A DNA stretch of 53,727 nt from an uncultured Clostridia bacterium (GCA_947591045.1 CANQCV010000008.1:1-53727), one strand, 5' to 3'; counted from the first letter of the stretch, positions 1 through 7,890 are shown. Numbers and translations are program-made. The notes: generated by a model not told the origin, from the letters alone.

Positions 1-550
1 CTTGTTCCTCTTGTTCTGGTTCTGGATCTACTAATTTTTTCTCAGTTTTTGTATACCATTTTAAAATTCTTAAAGCATCAGCAGAATCTATTTTTCCATC
101 GTTGATTACATCTGCTGCCTCTTTTTGAACATCTGTAGCATCTTTAATAGTTCCTGTTCCAATTCTTAATACTCTTAATGCATCTGCACTAGCTACATCT
201 CCTTTTGAATCAACATCACCATATACAACTACTGTATATTCTGTTCCGTCTGCTTCAAAAGTATCTCCTGTTACTACTACTGTTGTGTCTTCAGGTAACT
301 TGTCTGATTTATTAAATTTTGATATTTTACTATATTCGTCTTTAATATCTTTAATTGTTACTCTATCATTTCTATCATGTACAACATATGGTACAACAGC
401 TTTTCCTTCTACTAATTTGCGATATACACCTAATGAAGTTGTTGCTGTTGTATTAGTTGTTGTCGCAGCTGAAACTATACCACTAAAACTACTTGCAGCT
501 AAAATTCCAGCTAATGTTAATGATGATATAAATTTAAAATTTTTATTCAC
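1..550 (-). CDS. Secreted dockerin-domain protein (C-terminus cut by the window edge)
   Basis: The start is GTG at 550, seven bases after a GGAGGA ribosome binding site; the nearby ATG at 557 runs into a stop after four codons. Residues 1-32 form a signal peptide ending near VSAA. A Thr-rich stretch and a small domain of about 60 residues follow. A type I dockerin lies at about residues 101-163, with two F-hand loops beginning YGDVDSKGD and INDGKIDSAD, each followed by ADALR. After it comes a Glu/Pro-rich linker that leaves the window, so more domains may follow. Dockerins bind cohesins on scaffoldins. The gene lies 58 bases downstream of an anchored cohesin gene on the same strand, so the two products may pair; that pairing is inference. 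Confidence 0.85.
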   Translation of the reverse strand, partial: MNKNFKFISSLTLAGILAASSFSGIVSAATTTNTTATTSLGVYRKLVEGKAVVPYVVHDRNDRVTIKDIKDEYSKISKFNKSDKLPEDTTVVVTGDTFEADGTEYTVVVYGDVDSKGDVASADALRVLRIGTGTIKDATDVQKEAADVINDGKIDSADALRILKWYTKTEKKLVDPEPEQEEQ

Positions 551-608
551 TTTTCATTCCTCCCAAAAGCATATTTTTTGTCATAATTTTTATTGCTTTA
601 TTTGCTTT

Positions 609-1145
609 TTATTTTGTTTTTTTTATAACTAATACAGCTCCTGCTAATACAAGTACAGGTACAATTCCTGCTACTATAGACATTCCTGTTTTTGGTTCGT
701 CGTCTTTATTTGTGCTTGGTTTAGCTGATTTAGCTATAGATACTGTTACTTTGTCTTTATTTGTTTCAAAAGCTTCAGTTAAAGTTGTATCTTTTATTGA
801 GAATGTTGCATCTCCTGCTTCTACATCTTTTAAAGCCTTAAATGTTAATGATATTGTTTTTGTTGCTTTTCCTGCACCTGAAACAACTACTTCATTTGCT
901 GTTTCAGCATTTGCGTCTACCATTCCTATTTCGTCTGAAACTGAAACATATTCAAATTTTGTTGAATCATATGACATTGTAAAATCTATGTTTTCAAAAG
1001 CGTCTTTTGCAGTAATTGTAACTACTACTTTATCTCCTGCATTAATTTTATTTTTATCTACTGATAAACTTGCTGCATTAACTGTTCCTACCATAGCCAT
1101 TACTAAAGCTATTGTAAGCATAATTCCTAATATTGTTTTTTTCAT
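609..1145 (-). CDS. Cell-surface cohesin-domain protein with C-terminal anchor
   Basis: This 178-residue protein has a signal peptide (1-24, ending VNAA). Residues 25-135 are a cohesin-like beta-sandwich, recognisable from LSVDKNKINAGDKVVVTITA and the later FKALKDVEAGDATFSI strand. A short linker carries a PKTG motif at about residue 152, followed by a hydrophobic helix and a KKTK tail. That resembles a sortase sorting signal (LPxTG variant) or a simple membrane anchor. One cohesin on an anchored stub would hold a single dockerin protein at the cell surface. It is the first gene of a two-gene unit with the dockerin gene and has a consensus promoter at 1388-1416 covered by operators. The cohesin fold is called from pattern, not alignment. 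Confidence 0.82.
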   Translation of the reverse strand: MKKTILGIMLTIALVMAMVGTVNAASLSVDKNKINAGDKVVVTITAKDAFENIDFTMSYDSTKFEYVSVSDEIGMVDANAETANEVVVSGAGKATKTISLTFKALKDVEAGDATFSIKDTTLTEAFETNKDKVTVSIAKSAKPSTNKDDEPKTGMSIVAGIVPVLVLAGAVLVIKKTK

Positions 1146-1387
1146 TTTTAATTCCTTCTTTCTTTATTTTAATATTTTTTCTACGGTGTATGATATATTT
1201 TTTCATATACCATTTTTGAGCCTTATAGGCCTTAAAATAACTCTTTTGTGCTACATGGTTACACATTATTTGGGGTAGATAATCTTTTTAACATATTACC
1301 CTTTATTAAAAGAATATTCACCTCCTTCTATTACTGAATCTTCATTAGATTATTTATTTTTTAACCTATTTTAGATTATCTTTGATA
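1146..1387 (-). other. Long 5' leader of the cohesin operon
   Basis: About 235 bases separate the predicted transcription start (near 1381) from the cohesin ATG. The leader contains a nearly perfect anti-16S sequence, AGAAGGAGGTGA (minus strand, about 1319-1330). No ATG follows at a useful distance; the first one opens an 11-codon frame starting at 1298. A small GCCT/AGGC stem lies near 1225. No recognised riboswitch is visible. Confidence 0.4.
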
Positions 1388-1433
1388 ATTTTAACCTATT
1401 TCAGGTTAAATGTCAATAACCTATTTCAGATTA
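1336..1433. promoter_or_regulatory. Four-copy palindromic operator array
   Basis: Three copies of TAACCTATTTYAGRTTA begin at 1362, 1392 and 1417. A diverged fourth copy (GAATCT-5-AGATTA) begins at 1336. The copy at 1392 is a perfect inverted repeat, TAACCT-ATTTC-AGGTTA. Start-to-start spacing is 26, 30 and 25 bases. The array sits between the HTH gene and the divergent cohesin promoter: one copy is inside the promoter spacer, one abuts the -35 and two lie downstream of the -10. Binding by the HTH protein at 1507 is inferred from position and symmetry. Confidence 0.8.
1388..1416 (-). promoter_or_regulatory. Sigma-A promoter of the cohesin-dockerin operon
   Basis: On the minus strand TTGACA (1416-1411) and TAAAAT (1393-1388) are separated by exactly 17 bases. 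The spacer contains one full palindromic operator (1392-1408). The promoter is therefore positioned to be repressed by the divergent HTH protein. Confidence 0.8.
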
Positions 1434-1506
1434 TTTTAAAATTATTTTATAAGGTAGTATAAACTGGGGATTTTGGCAGGAAAATAAAAGTTAGGAGATA
1501 TATAAA

Positions 1507-1747
1507 ATGTATAAGAGAATAAAAGAATTACGAGAAGATAGAGATTTAACTCAATCACAAATTGCTAAATATTTAAACATGTCTCAAACAGGATATTCTA
1601 AATACGAAACAGGCGAAAATGATATTCCTACAAAGATATTAATTGAGCTTGCAAATTTTTATAATACTTCTGTGGACTATTTACTTAATCTAACAAATGA
1701 AACCACCCCTTATAAAAGGGATAAAAAGAAACGGATTAGAAAATTAA
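1507..1747 (+). CDS. Cro/CI-type HTH regulator, probably ending by a +1 shift at CGG
   Basis: Residues 5-60 are a classic XRE helix-turn-helix (LTQSQIAKYLNMSQTGYSKYE; NDIPTKILIELANFYNTSVDYLL). Read conventionally, the frame continues to 1860, through a perfect terminator hairpin and 88 bases into the convergent sleB gene. Codon 76 (1732-1734) is CGG. If CGG causes the +1 shift inferred for other genes here, the protein ends KKK-GLEN with a TAA at 1745-1747. That gives 79 residues and no overlap with sleB, which I prefer. The product probably represses the divergent cohesin operon and itself through the operator array. Unlike the other sites, there is no homologous sequence downstream of the CGG to prove the frame. 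Confidence 0.75.
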
Positions 1748-1770
1748 CTATATTAATTTCTAATCCGTTT
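1721..1770 (-). terminator. Terminator of sleB (inside the conventional HTH frame)
   Basis: A perfect 14-bp stem, AAACGGATTAGAAA (1729-1742) with TTTCTAATCCGTTT (1757-1770), is followed on the minus strand by TTTCTTTTTAT. The T tract is on the minus side, so it mainly serves sleB. Confidence 0.8.
1732..1734 (+). other. In-frame CGG (proposed +1 recoding site, HTH gene)
   Basis: Zero-frame reading is AAA CGG ATT. Skipping C gives GGA TTA GAA AAT TAA, a stop four codons later and before the convergent gene. The support is indirect: it removes an implausible C-terminal extension. Confidence 0.55.
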
Positions 1771-1772
1771 AA

Positions 1773-2489
1773 TTACTTACAAAATCTATGCTTTCCTATT
1801 GTTACTGTTAAAGGTCTTGACCAAATCCATTTATTTGTTGCTGTACTAGGGTTAAAGTAATAAATTGCTCCATAAGAAGGGTCCCAACCATTTAATGCAT
1901 CCTGTGCAGCTTTTTTTGCAGTTGAATCTGGCGACATATTAATCTGTCCATCACTTACTGCATCAAATGCACCTCTTTGATATATTACTCCTGATACAGT
2001 ATTTGGAAAAGAACTGCTTTTTACTCTGTTTAAAACAACTGCTGCAACAGCAACTTGTCCAGTGTAAGGCTCTCCCCTTGCTTCTCCATATACTAATCTA
2101 CTAAGAATATTTAAATCATTTGAATTTGATGAACCTGAATTTGAACTAGAACTGGAATTACTAGAAGAGTTACTAAAAATTCCCATGGCTTGCAAAGTTT
2201 TTGTTCCTGCAATGCCATCAGCTGTTAGTCCATTCTTTCTTTGAAATTTCTTCACAGCTGCAAGTGTTGCACTTCCATAAATTCCGTCAACACTTCCACT
2301 ATAGTATCCCCATCTTTTTAATTTTGTTTGTATTGTTTTAACTTCTTCTCCCCTTGAGCCATATTTTGATAAAGCATCTACCTCATTTGTTCTAAAAAAT
2401 ACATTGTATGATATAAATAGTGTGCTTACAATTCCAATAACTATTAATGCTTTTAAATGACTTTTAAGTTTGATTCCTATTTTTTTCAA
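1773..2489 (-). CDS. sleB: Spore cortex-lytic / cell wall hydrolase SleB-like
   Basis: This 238-residue protein has an uncleaved signal or membrane helix (about 13-30). A peptidoglycan-binding domain follows (about 40-102: GSRGEEVKTIQTKLKRWGYY, DGIYGSATLAAVKKFQ). After a Ser/Asn linker, the C-terminal domain is Hydrolase_2 (SleB/CwlJ catalytic): LVYGEARGEPYTGQVAVAAV with the catalytic Glu in ARGE, then VLNRVKSSSFPNTV. SleB cleaves spore cortex muramic-lactam peptidoglycan during germination; related proteins act in vegetative wall turnover. The start is TTG at 2489, preceded by a weak GTGGTG Shine-Dalgarno lying in the 3' arm of the upstream hairpin. It sits downstream of fhs but is probably a separate unit. 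Confidence 0.9.
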   Translation of the reverse strand: MKKIGIKLKSHLKALIVIGIVSTLFISYNVFFRTNEVDALSKYGSRGEEVKTIQTKLKRWGYYSGSVDGIYGSATLAAVKKFQRKNGLTADGIAGTKTLQAMGIFSNSSSNSSSSSNSGSSNSNDLNILSRLVYGEARGEPYTGQVAVAAVVLNRVKSSSFPNTVSGVIYQRGAFDAVSDGQINMSPDSTAKKAAQDALNGWDPSYGAIYYFNPSTATNKWIWSRPLTVTIGKHRFCK

Positions 2490-2549
2490 AATAAAAACAC
2501 CACTTTCTTCAAAAATAATTTTTAAATTATCTTATCCAAAAATGGTGTT
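2490..2549 (-). terminator. Hairpin between fhs and sleB (terminator covering the sleB RBS)
   Basis: Outer arms AACACCA (2496-2502) and TGGTGTT (2543-2549) flank an inner ATAATTT/AAATTAT stem (2515-2530). On the minus strand a TTTTTATTTT tract follows the 3' arm, as in an intrinsic terminator for fhs. The sleB Shine-Dalgarno (GTGGTG) is inside the 3' arm, so read-through transcripts would hide it. Confidence 0.6.
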
Positions 2550-2563
2550 ATTATACTACTAAT

Positions 2564-4223
2564 TTAAAAAATTCCTACAATATTTCCATCTTTATCTAAA
2601 TCTATTTTTTCAGCTGCTGGAACTTTTGGAAGTCCTGGCATTGTCATAATTTTTCCTGTGATAATAACGATAAACTCTGCTCCTGTTTTTAAAACAACAT
2701 CTTTTACATGAATATTAAAATCTTCTAAACATTCTAGGTTATTTGCATCATCAGAAAGCGAATATTGTGTTTTTGCAATACAAATTGGTAAATTTGAATA
2801 TCCCAAACTTTCAATCTGCTTTATTTTTTCTTCTGCATCTCCTAAATATTCTACATCTTTTGCTCCATATATTTTTTGAGCTAGCTCTTTTATTTTATCT
2901 TTAATTCCCATATCTAATGAATATGCATAATTAAAGTTTGATGGCATTTCAGTTAATTTCACTACTTTTTCAGCTAAATCTATTGCTCCTTGTCCACCTT
3001 TTTCCCAACATTCTACTAGACTTAGCTCTACTCCATGTTCTTCTAACTTGTTTCGTAAAAAGTCAATTTCCTTTTGTGTATCATGTGTATATTTATTAAT
3101 TGCAACAACTACATTTAAACCATACACATTTTTTAAATTGTCTATATGTTTTAACAAGTTATGAAATCCTTTATCTAATGCCTCTATATTTTCTTCTTTT
3201 ATATCCTCTTTTGCTACTCCTCCATGATATTTTAGAGCTTTAATAGTAGCAACACATACTACAGCATCTGGTTTTAAATTAGCTTTTCTACATTTAATAT
3301 CCAAAAACTTTTCTGCACCTAAATCTGCTCCAAAGCCTGCCTCTGTAACTACATAATCTCCTAATGACAAAGCAAGTTTTGTTGCAACAATACTATTACA
3401 TCCATGTGCAATATTTGCAAATGGTCCACCATGAACAATTGCAGGTGTTCCCTCCAAAGACTGTACTAAATTAGGATTAATTGCATCTTTTAGTAAAACA
3501 GTAAGTGCTCCATCTGCTTTTAAGTCTCTTGCTGTAATTGGTTTATTTTCTTTTGTATAACCTATAATAATGTTTCCTATTCTTCTTTTTAAATCATTAA
3601 TGTCTGTTGCTAAACAAAAAACTGCCATAATTTCAGATGCAACAGATATATCAAAGCCATCCTGCCTTGGAACAATATTTTTTTCTTTTGATAGACCTGT
3701 GTCTACTTTTCTTAATTGTCTATCATTTAAGTCTACACAGCGTTTCCACACAACTCTATCAAAACCTAATTCATTTCCAAAATATATATGATTGTCTATC
3801 ATAGCAGAAAGTAGATTGTTAGCAGATGTAATCGCATGAATATCTCCTGTAAAATGAAGATTTATATCTTCCATTGGTGCTATTTGCGAATATCCTCCAC
3901 CTGTTGCTCCGCCTTTAATTCCAAACACTGGACCGAAGTGATGGTTCTCTTAATGCTAATACAGAATTTTTTCCAATTTTTCTTAAGCCATCTGCTAAAC
4001 CTATCGCCATTGTAGTTTTTCCCTCTCCAAGAGGTGTAGGATTAATTGCCGTTACTAAAATTAGTTTTCCTTTTTTATCTTTTACTTTTTTTATGGCTTG
4101 TGGCAAAATTTTTGCTTTATATTTTCCATATAATTCTAAATCATCTTCTTCAATACCTATTTTTTTTGCAATTTCAGTTATTTTTTGTAATTTTGTATTT
4201 CTTGCAATTTCAATATCTTCCAT
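2564..4223 (-). CDS. fhs: Formate--tetrahydrofolate ligase (interrupted by CGG, read by +1 shift)
   Basis: Fhs makes 10-formyl-THF from formate, THF and ATP in one-carbon metabolism. The first 96 codons (from 4223) include the P-loop region [11 protein letters not shown] and end ALREPSL. The next codon is CGG (3935-3933), after which the zero frame soon stops. Skipping the C gives [20 protein letters not shown], the family sequence, and the frame stays open to 2564. The joined product is 552 residues, close to the usual ~556. The far segment keeps [13 protein letters not shown] and [14 protein letters not shown]. There is one extra base and no other damage, so this looks like recoding and not decay. 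It follows the PAP2-like gene in the same direction and is followed by a terminator. Confidence 0.93.
3933..3935 (-). other. CGG +1 recoding site in fhs
   Basis: Zero frame: CTT CGG TCC (codon 97). Plus-one: CTT (C) GGT CCA GTG TTT, giving Leu-Gly-Pro-Val-Phe as in the family motif REPSLGP. The extra base is not in a homopolymer. Confidence 0.85.
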
Positions 4224-4246
4224 GAAAATTCCTCCACTTTTTCTAG

Positions 4247-4684
4247 TTATCCTACTATGAGTCCTACTATAATACCTATAATTGCACCTACAAATACTTG
4301 TATAGGTGTATGTCCTAATACTTCTTGAAGTTTTTCTGTTACTTCAACACCAGTAAGTCCGGGAGTATTTACAATTTTATTTAATAATTTAGCTTGTTTT
4401 CCTGCTGCCCTACGCACACCTGCCGCATCATACATAACAACAAACGCAAATATTATAGATAAGCCAAACATAGGTGAATCTACTCCTTGTGATTTTCCTA
4501 TCATTGTCGCAAGTGCTGTTACAACAGCAGAATGAGAACTAGGCATTCCTCCTGCGCCTAGTATTCTCTTAAAATTAAATTTTTTTGTTGTAACTAAATC
4601 ATATATTAATTTAAACAATTGTATAGAAAACCATACTGCAAATGGTACTATGATATATTTATATTGTATTATTATCCCCATCAT
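4247..4684 (-). CDS. Divergent PAP2 family membrane protein (DUF212)
   Basis: This 145-residue protein has about four hydrophobic segments. It carries the DUF212 hallmarks [18 protein letters not shown] (about 43-60) and [15 protein letters not shown] (about 84-98). These resemble the phosphatase motifs of acid PAP2 enzymes (PSSH, then an Arg-containing motif) in a shortened protein. A role as a membrane lipid or polyprenyl phosphate phosphatase is suggested by the motifs but unproven. It lies between xseB (5 bases upstream) and fhs (23 bases downstream), so probably shares their transcript. Two adjacent ATGs are possible starts; the GAGGA before 4684 fits the first. Confidence 0.85.
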   Translation of the reverse strand: MMGIIIQYKYIIVPFAVWFSIQLFKLIYDLVTTKKFNFKRILGAGGMPSSHSAVVTALATMIGKSQGVDSPMFGLSIIFAFVVMYDAAGVRRAAGKQAKLLNKIVNTPGLTGVEVTEKLQEVLGHTPIQVFVGAIIGIIVGLIVG

Positions 4685-4689
4685 TTTCT

Positions 4690-4920
4690 TTATTCCTCTT
4701 CTTGTACAAAGTTTTCTTCCTTTAGTTCGCCATTATCATTAATAAGCATTGTAATTTTCTTTTCTGCTTTTTCTAGTATGTCACTACACTCTTTAGAAAT
4801 TTTCATGCCTTCTTCAAATTTTTTAACAGAAGTATCTAAATCTAAATCTCCCGTTTCTAATTCTTTTGCAATTTGTTCTAATTGTTTCATATTTTCTTCA
4901 AAATTTGTTTCTTTGCCCAT
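4690..4920 (-). CDS. xseB: Exodeoxyribonuclease VII small subunit
   Basis: This 76-residue protein has the typical XseB three-helix pattern: FEENMKQLEQIAKELETGDL, then LDTSVKKFEEGMKISKEC, then an acidic tail. XseB binds the coiled-coil of XseA to form the ATP-independent nuclease that degrades single-stranded DNA to oligonucleotides. It lies in the same transcript as xseA, with one small gene between them. Length is normal for the family. Confidence 0.93.
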   Translation of the reverse strand: MGKETNFEENMKQLEQIAKELETGDLDLDTSVKKFEEGMKISKECSDILEKAEKKITMLINDNGELKEENFVQEEE

Positions 4921-4936
4921 ATTCTTTTACTCCTTT

Positions 4937-5389
4937 TTATTGCTCTGTAACTAACCCTTTATCTACATCTACTAAATAAAATGCAAGAGCTCCTGTTGTT
5001 CTAGAATCGTGTACTGACACAATATATCTTCCTGCTTCGTCAATACTATCATTTGAAAAATAAACTCCATCTGAACTTCCCCACTGTTTTTTTACAAGTT
5101 CTATTGCTCTTGCCTCTTTACTTGTAATACTTTCAGTAGATACACTATTTGTTTGTTCTTCTATATTTTCACTTTGAACATCATTTCCATCTACAATATC
5201 CTCTGTTACAACATTATCAAATAAATTGTTAATAACATTATCTAAACCTGTATTTTCATCTGCTAAATTAGTATCTACATCTGTATTTGCAGGCTTACTT
5301 TTTAACATATCATATCCAAGCCAAATAATAGCAAATAGGATAAGTATAATTACAACAACCATTATAATATTTTTTACATTTTTATTCAT
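4937..5389 (-). CDS. Small membrane-anchored extracytoplasmic protein, unknown function
   Basis: I do not recognise this gene by name. The 150-residue product has an N-terminal helix (about 8-29) and then an acidic, Asn/Thr-rich spacer (30-95). A C-terminal domain of about 55 residues (EARAIELVKKQWGSSDGVYF, then GRYIVSVHDS and ALAFYLVDVDKGLV) follows. The alternating pattern recalls PepSY-like inhibitor folds, but that is only an impression. It has a good GGAGG site before ATG 5389 and sits between xseA and xseB in one transcript. Confidence 0.7.
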   Translation of the reverse strand: MNKNVKNIIMVVVIILILFAIIWLGYDMLKSKPANTDVDTNLADENTGLDNVINNLFDNVVTEDIVDGNDVQSENIEEQTNSVSTESITSKEARAIELVKKQWGSSDGVYFSNDSIDEAGRYIVSVHDSRTTGALAFYLVDVDKGLVTEQ

Positions 5390-5400
5390 AAGTTACCTCC

Positions 5401-6588
5401 CTATATTAATTTTGCTTTCGCCGTTCCGTCATAAAAACGAATATCTACTTCGTCATCTTTTTGCAATTGTTTTACAGATTTTATTACTTTTCCATTAAGT
5501 CCCACGATAGAATATCCTCTTGTTAGTGTTTTTAATGGACTTAATGCATCTAATTTTGCAATCATATTTATTGCATAATTTTTTTTATCTTTATATAAAT
5601 TTGTAATACTATTTTGTATTGATTTTATTTGCATATCTATTAAAATATACTTTTCTTGTATTTTTTGTAAAGGCTCTTTAAATACTCTGCTATTCATGCA
5701 TTTTTCATATCTTAATTTCATTACTTCTATTTTCTTTTTTAATGCTAGCTTATACCTATTATTGTATGAATTTAGTTTTAACATCACATCAGATATGTTA
5801 GGTACTGCAAGCTCTGCTGCTGCAGAGGGCGTTGGCGCTCGAAGATCTGCTACAAAATCTGCAATAGTAAAGTCAGTTTCATGTCCTACCGCAGAAATAA
5901 CAGGTAACTCTGATTCGTAAATTGCTCTTGCTACAATTTCTTCATTAAAAGGCCATAAATCTTCTAATGAGCCCCCTCCTCTTGCAACAATGATAACATC
6001 TGCAAGTTTTTTATCATTCATAGTTTTTATTGCATCTACAATCTTTATAGCAGCGCCCTCCCCCTGAACAGGTACTGGCAACAGTTTTATGTACACATTT
6101 GGGTTTCTTCTTGTTGATACATTAATAATATCTCGAATTACAGAACCTGTATTAGAAGTCAAAACTCCAATACATTTTGGCATAACTGGAATTTTCTTTT
6201 TATGCTCTACTTTAAATAGTCCCTCTTTATCTAATTTAGCTTTTAATTCTTCATATGCTGTATATAGACTTCCCATTCCGTCTTCTTGCATTGCTTTACA
6301 ATAAATTTGATATACACCATCTCTTTCAAAAACAGAGACAGTACCAAAAACTAGCACTTTCATGCCATCTTTGGGCATAAATTTTAAATTAACAGCTGAA
6401 CTTTTAAACATAATACATTTAATTAAAGAATTTTCGTCCTTTAATGTAAAATATAGATGTCCTGTATAATGATTTTTAAAATTAGATATTTCGCCTTTTA
6501 CTAAAACATTATTTAATGCCTCATCATTTGCGATTTTCTCTTTTATGTATTTATTTAAATCAGTTACGCTAACTGGATCATATTTCAT
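5401..6588 (-). CDS. xseA: Exodeoxyribonuclease VII large subunit
   Basis: This 395-residue protein is close to the family length. The N-terminal OB-fold starts VSVTDLNKYIKEKI and GEISNFKNHYTGHLYFTLKD. The catalytic core contains GVLTSNTGSVIRDI, IIVARGGGSLEDLWPFNEE and SAVGHETDFTIADFVADLRA with the conserved GHExD. A long helical region follows, then the C-terminal LTRGYSIV segment. The ATG at 6588 comes 4 bases after the nusB stop, and its Shine-Dalgarno (CAGGAG) is the end of nusB, so the two are translationally close. Confidence 0.96.
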   Translation of the reverse strand: MKYDPVSVTDLNKYIKEKIANDEALNNVLVKGEISNFKNHYTGHLYFTLKDENSLIKCIMFKSSAVNLKFMPKDGMKVLVFGTVSVFERDGVYQIYCKAMQEDGMGSLYTAYEELKAKLDKEGLFKVEHKKKIPVMPKCIGVLTSNTGSVIRDIINVSTRRNPNVYIKLLPVPVQGEGAAIKIVDAIKTMNDKKLADVIIVARGGGSLEDLWPFNEEIVARAIYESELPVISAVGHETDFTIADFVADLRAPTPSAAAELAVPNISDVMLKLNSYNNRYKLALKKKIEVMKLRYEKCMNSRVFKEPLQKIQEKYILIDMQIKSIQNSITNLYKDKKNYAINMIAKLDALSPLKTLTRGYSIVGLNGKVIKSVKQLQKDDEVDIRFYDGTAKAKLI

Positions 6589-6592
6589 TTGT

Positions 6593-7018
6593 TTACTCCT
6601 GTTCTATCTTATTATTTTTTACAATACTTGCAAGAACTCCGTTTACAAATGATGGCGTATTATCGTCTCCATAACTTTTTGCAAGTTCCACCGCTTCATT
6701 AATAACAACTTTATATGGCAACTTTTTATATAAAATCTCATAAATTGCAAGTTTTAAAATGGCAAGACTAATTTTTGAAAGTCTACTTATTTCCCATTTT
6801 TCCGATAGTTCGCTATTAATTTGTTTTAAAATTTCTTCTTTATGCTCTTCTATTCCATAAATTGCATCTTCTATGTATTCCTTTACTTTTTCGTCTGTAA
6901 TATTTTTACTATCTAAAAACAAATTAATTTGTTCTTCATACTCGTCTTTAACTATTTTTTGAAGTTCTACACTATATATTAATTCAAATGCTACTTTTCT
7001 TGTTTCTGTTCTATTCAT
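6593..7018 (-). CDS. nusB: Transcription antitermination factor NusB
   Basis: This 141-residue all-helical protein has the NusB signature: the [16 protein letters not shown] start, [20 protein letters not shown] in the middle, and [27 protein letters not shown] at the end. NusB with NusE (S10) binds boxA RNA to keep RNA polymerase elongating on rRNA operons. The order asp23, amaP, DUF2273, nusB, xseA is typical of Firmicutes. Confidence 0.96.
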   Translation of the reverse strand: MNRTETRKVAFELIYSVELQKIVKDEYEEQINLFLDSKNITDEKVKEYIEDAIYGIEEHKEEILKQINSELSEKWEISRLSKISLAILKLAIYEILYKKLPYKVVINEAVELAKSYGDDNTPSFVNGVLASIVKNNKIEQE

Positions 7019-7053
7019 TTTGTAACAACCTTTCCCCTTATTCTCCTTGTATA

Positions 7054-7257
7054 TTATAATTTATCAATAAAATTTTTCAATTTTTCTTTTACTTCAAATT
7101 TATTATGTTGTATGTAATTTCCAGCATATCCACATATAGCAATTAATATAATAGCAATAATTACTTTATATAACTTTGTGCATAAAAGCAATATTGCAAT
7201 AATAACTCCTATTACAATACCACCATATTTAGACATAAATTTTTTAAATTCGTCCAT
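7054..7257 (-). CDS. DUF2273 small integral membrane protein
   Basis: This 67-residue protein has two close hydrophobic helices (about 12-27 and 31-45) and a charged C-terminal tail. That is the pattern of the DUF2273 protein usually encoded beside amaP and asp23. It is thought to belong to the envelope-stress Asp23/AmaP membrane complex; the biochemical role is unknown. It starts 16 bases after amaP. Confidence 0.85.
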   Translation of the reverse strand: MDEFKKFMSKYGGIVIGVIIAILLLCTKLYKVIIAIILIAICGYAGNYIQHNKFEVKEKLKNFIDKL

Positions 7258-7273
7258 AAAAAACGCTCCCTTT

Positions 7274-7831
7274 CTATTGTGCTACATTTTCTTTAACAGG
7301 TTCTACATTTTTAACCTTAATGTTGACTCCTTTTACCTCTAAATCAGATGTCTTTTTGATTGTATTTTTAATTTTAGTTTGAAGATTTGTAGACAATTCT
7401 TTAATTACTGCATTTTCTCTTACACTTAAATTAACATAAACCTCGATTGTATTATCTTTATTTAATTCGATTCTTGTGCTAATATCCTCTGCTGTATCAA
7501 AACCTTTTACAACATTATTTACAAGATTTTCAATGGTCTCTCTTGTAATTAATAATTTACCATCAGCATTTTCTAGTAAAATGCCATTTTTATATTCATT
7601 TTTACCTTTTGTATTTGAACTAAAAAAGATACATTTAATTGCAAGTAGTATAAAAACTGTATTAAGTCCTAAAATAATATTAGAAGATACTGAATTTTGC
7701 ATTATGCCTATAATTGCATCTTCAAAAATTTTAATATCTAACCATCCAAAAATTAGTAAAGAAAATATTACAGATATTATTAATATTAATATTGAAAATA
7801 GTACTAGTGATGTTTTTTCGATAATTTTCAT
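7274..7831 (-). CDS. amaP: Alkaline shock response membrane anchor AmaP
   Basis: This 185-residue protein has two N-terminal membrane helices (about 8-30 and 46-67). A cytoplasmic domain follows with the Asp23-like pattern NTIEVYVNLSVRENAVIKEL (about 128-147). AmaP anchors Asp23 at the membrane in staphylococci. It is separated from asp23 by a hairpin (7862-7890) that could lower amaP expression below that of the abundant Asp23. Confidence 0.88.
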   Translation of the reverse strand: MKIIEKTSLVLFSILILIISVIFSLLIFGWLDIKIFEDAIIGIMQNSVSSNIILGLNTVFILLAIKCIFFSSNTKGKNEYKNGILLENADGKLLITRETIENLVNNVVKGFDTAEDISTRIELNKDNTIEVYVNLSVRENAVIKELSTNLQTKIKNTIKKTSDLEVKGVNIKVKNVEPVKENVAQ

Positions 7832-7861
7832 AATTATTTTTCCACCCTTCTTATAAGGTTT

Positions 7862-7890
7862 AAAAGGGCACTATAATATTGTGCCCTTTT
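7862..7890 (-). terminator. Partial terminator / attenuator between asp23 and amaP
   Basis: A 10-bp perfect stem, AAAAGGGCAC (7862-7871) with GTGCCCTTTT (7881-7890), has a 9-base loop. On the minus strand only four T's follow, so partial read-through is likely. It lies in a same-strand gene junction. Confidence 0.7.

Noticed and set aside
1078..1266. Small gene in the cohesin leader (62 codons, minus strand)
   Set aside because: It overlaps the cohesin signal peptide in another frame and lacks a ribosome binding site.
712..1278. 188-codon plus-strand open frame over the cohesin gene
   Set aside because: It is the mirror of the cohesin gene's codon pattern, with no start signal.
2564..4223. 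fhs, priA, accC and the ATPase as pseudogenes
   Set aside because: Each lesion is the same single C before GGN at a conserved glycine. Everything else in the genes is intact, and accC and priA are core functions.
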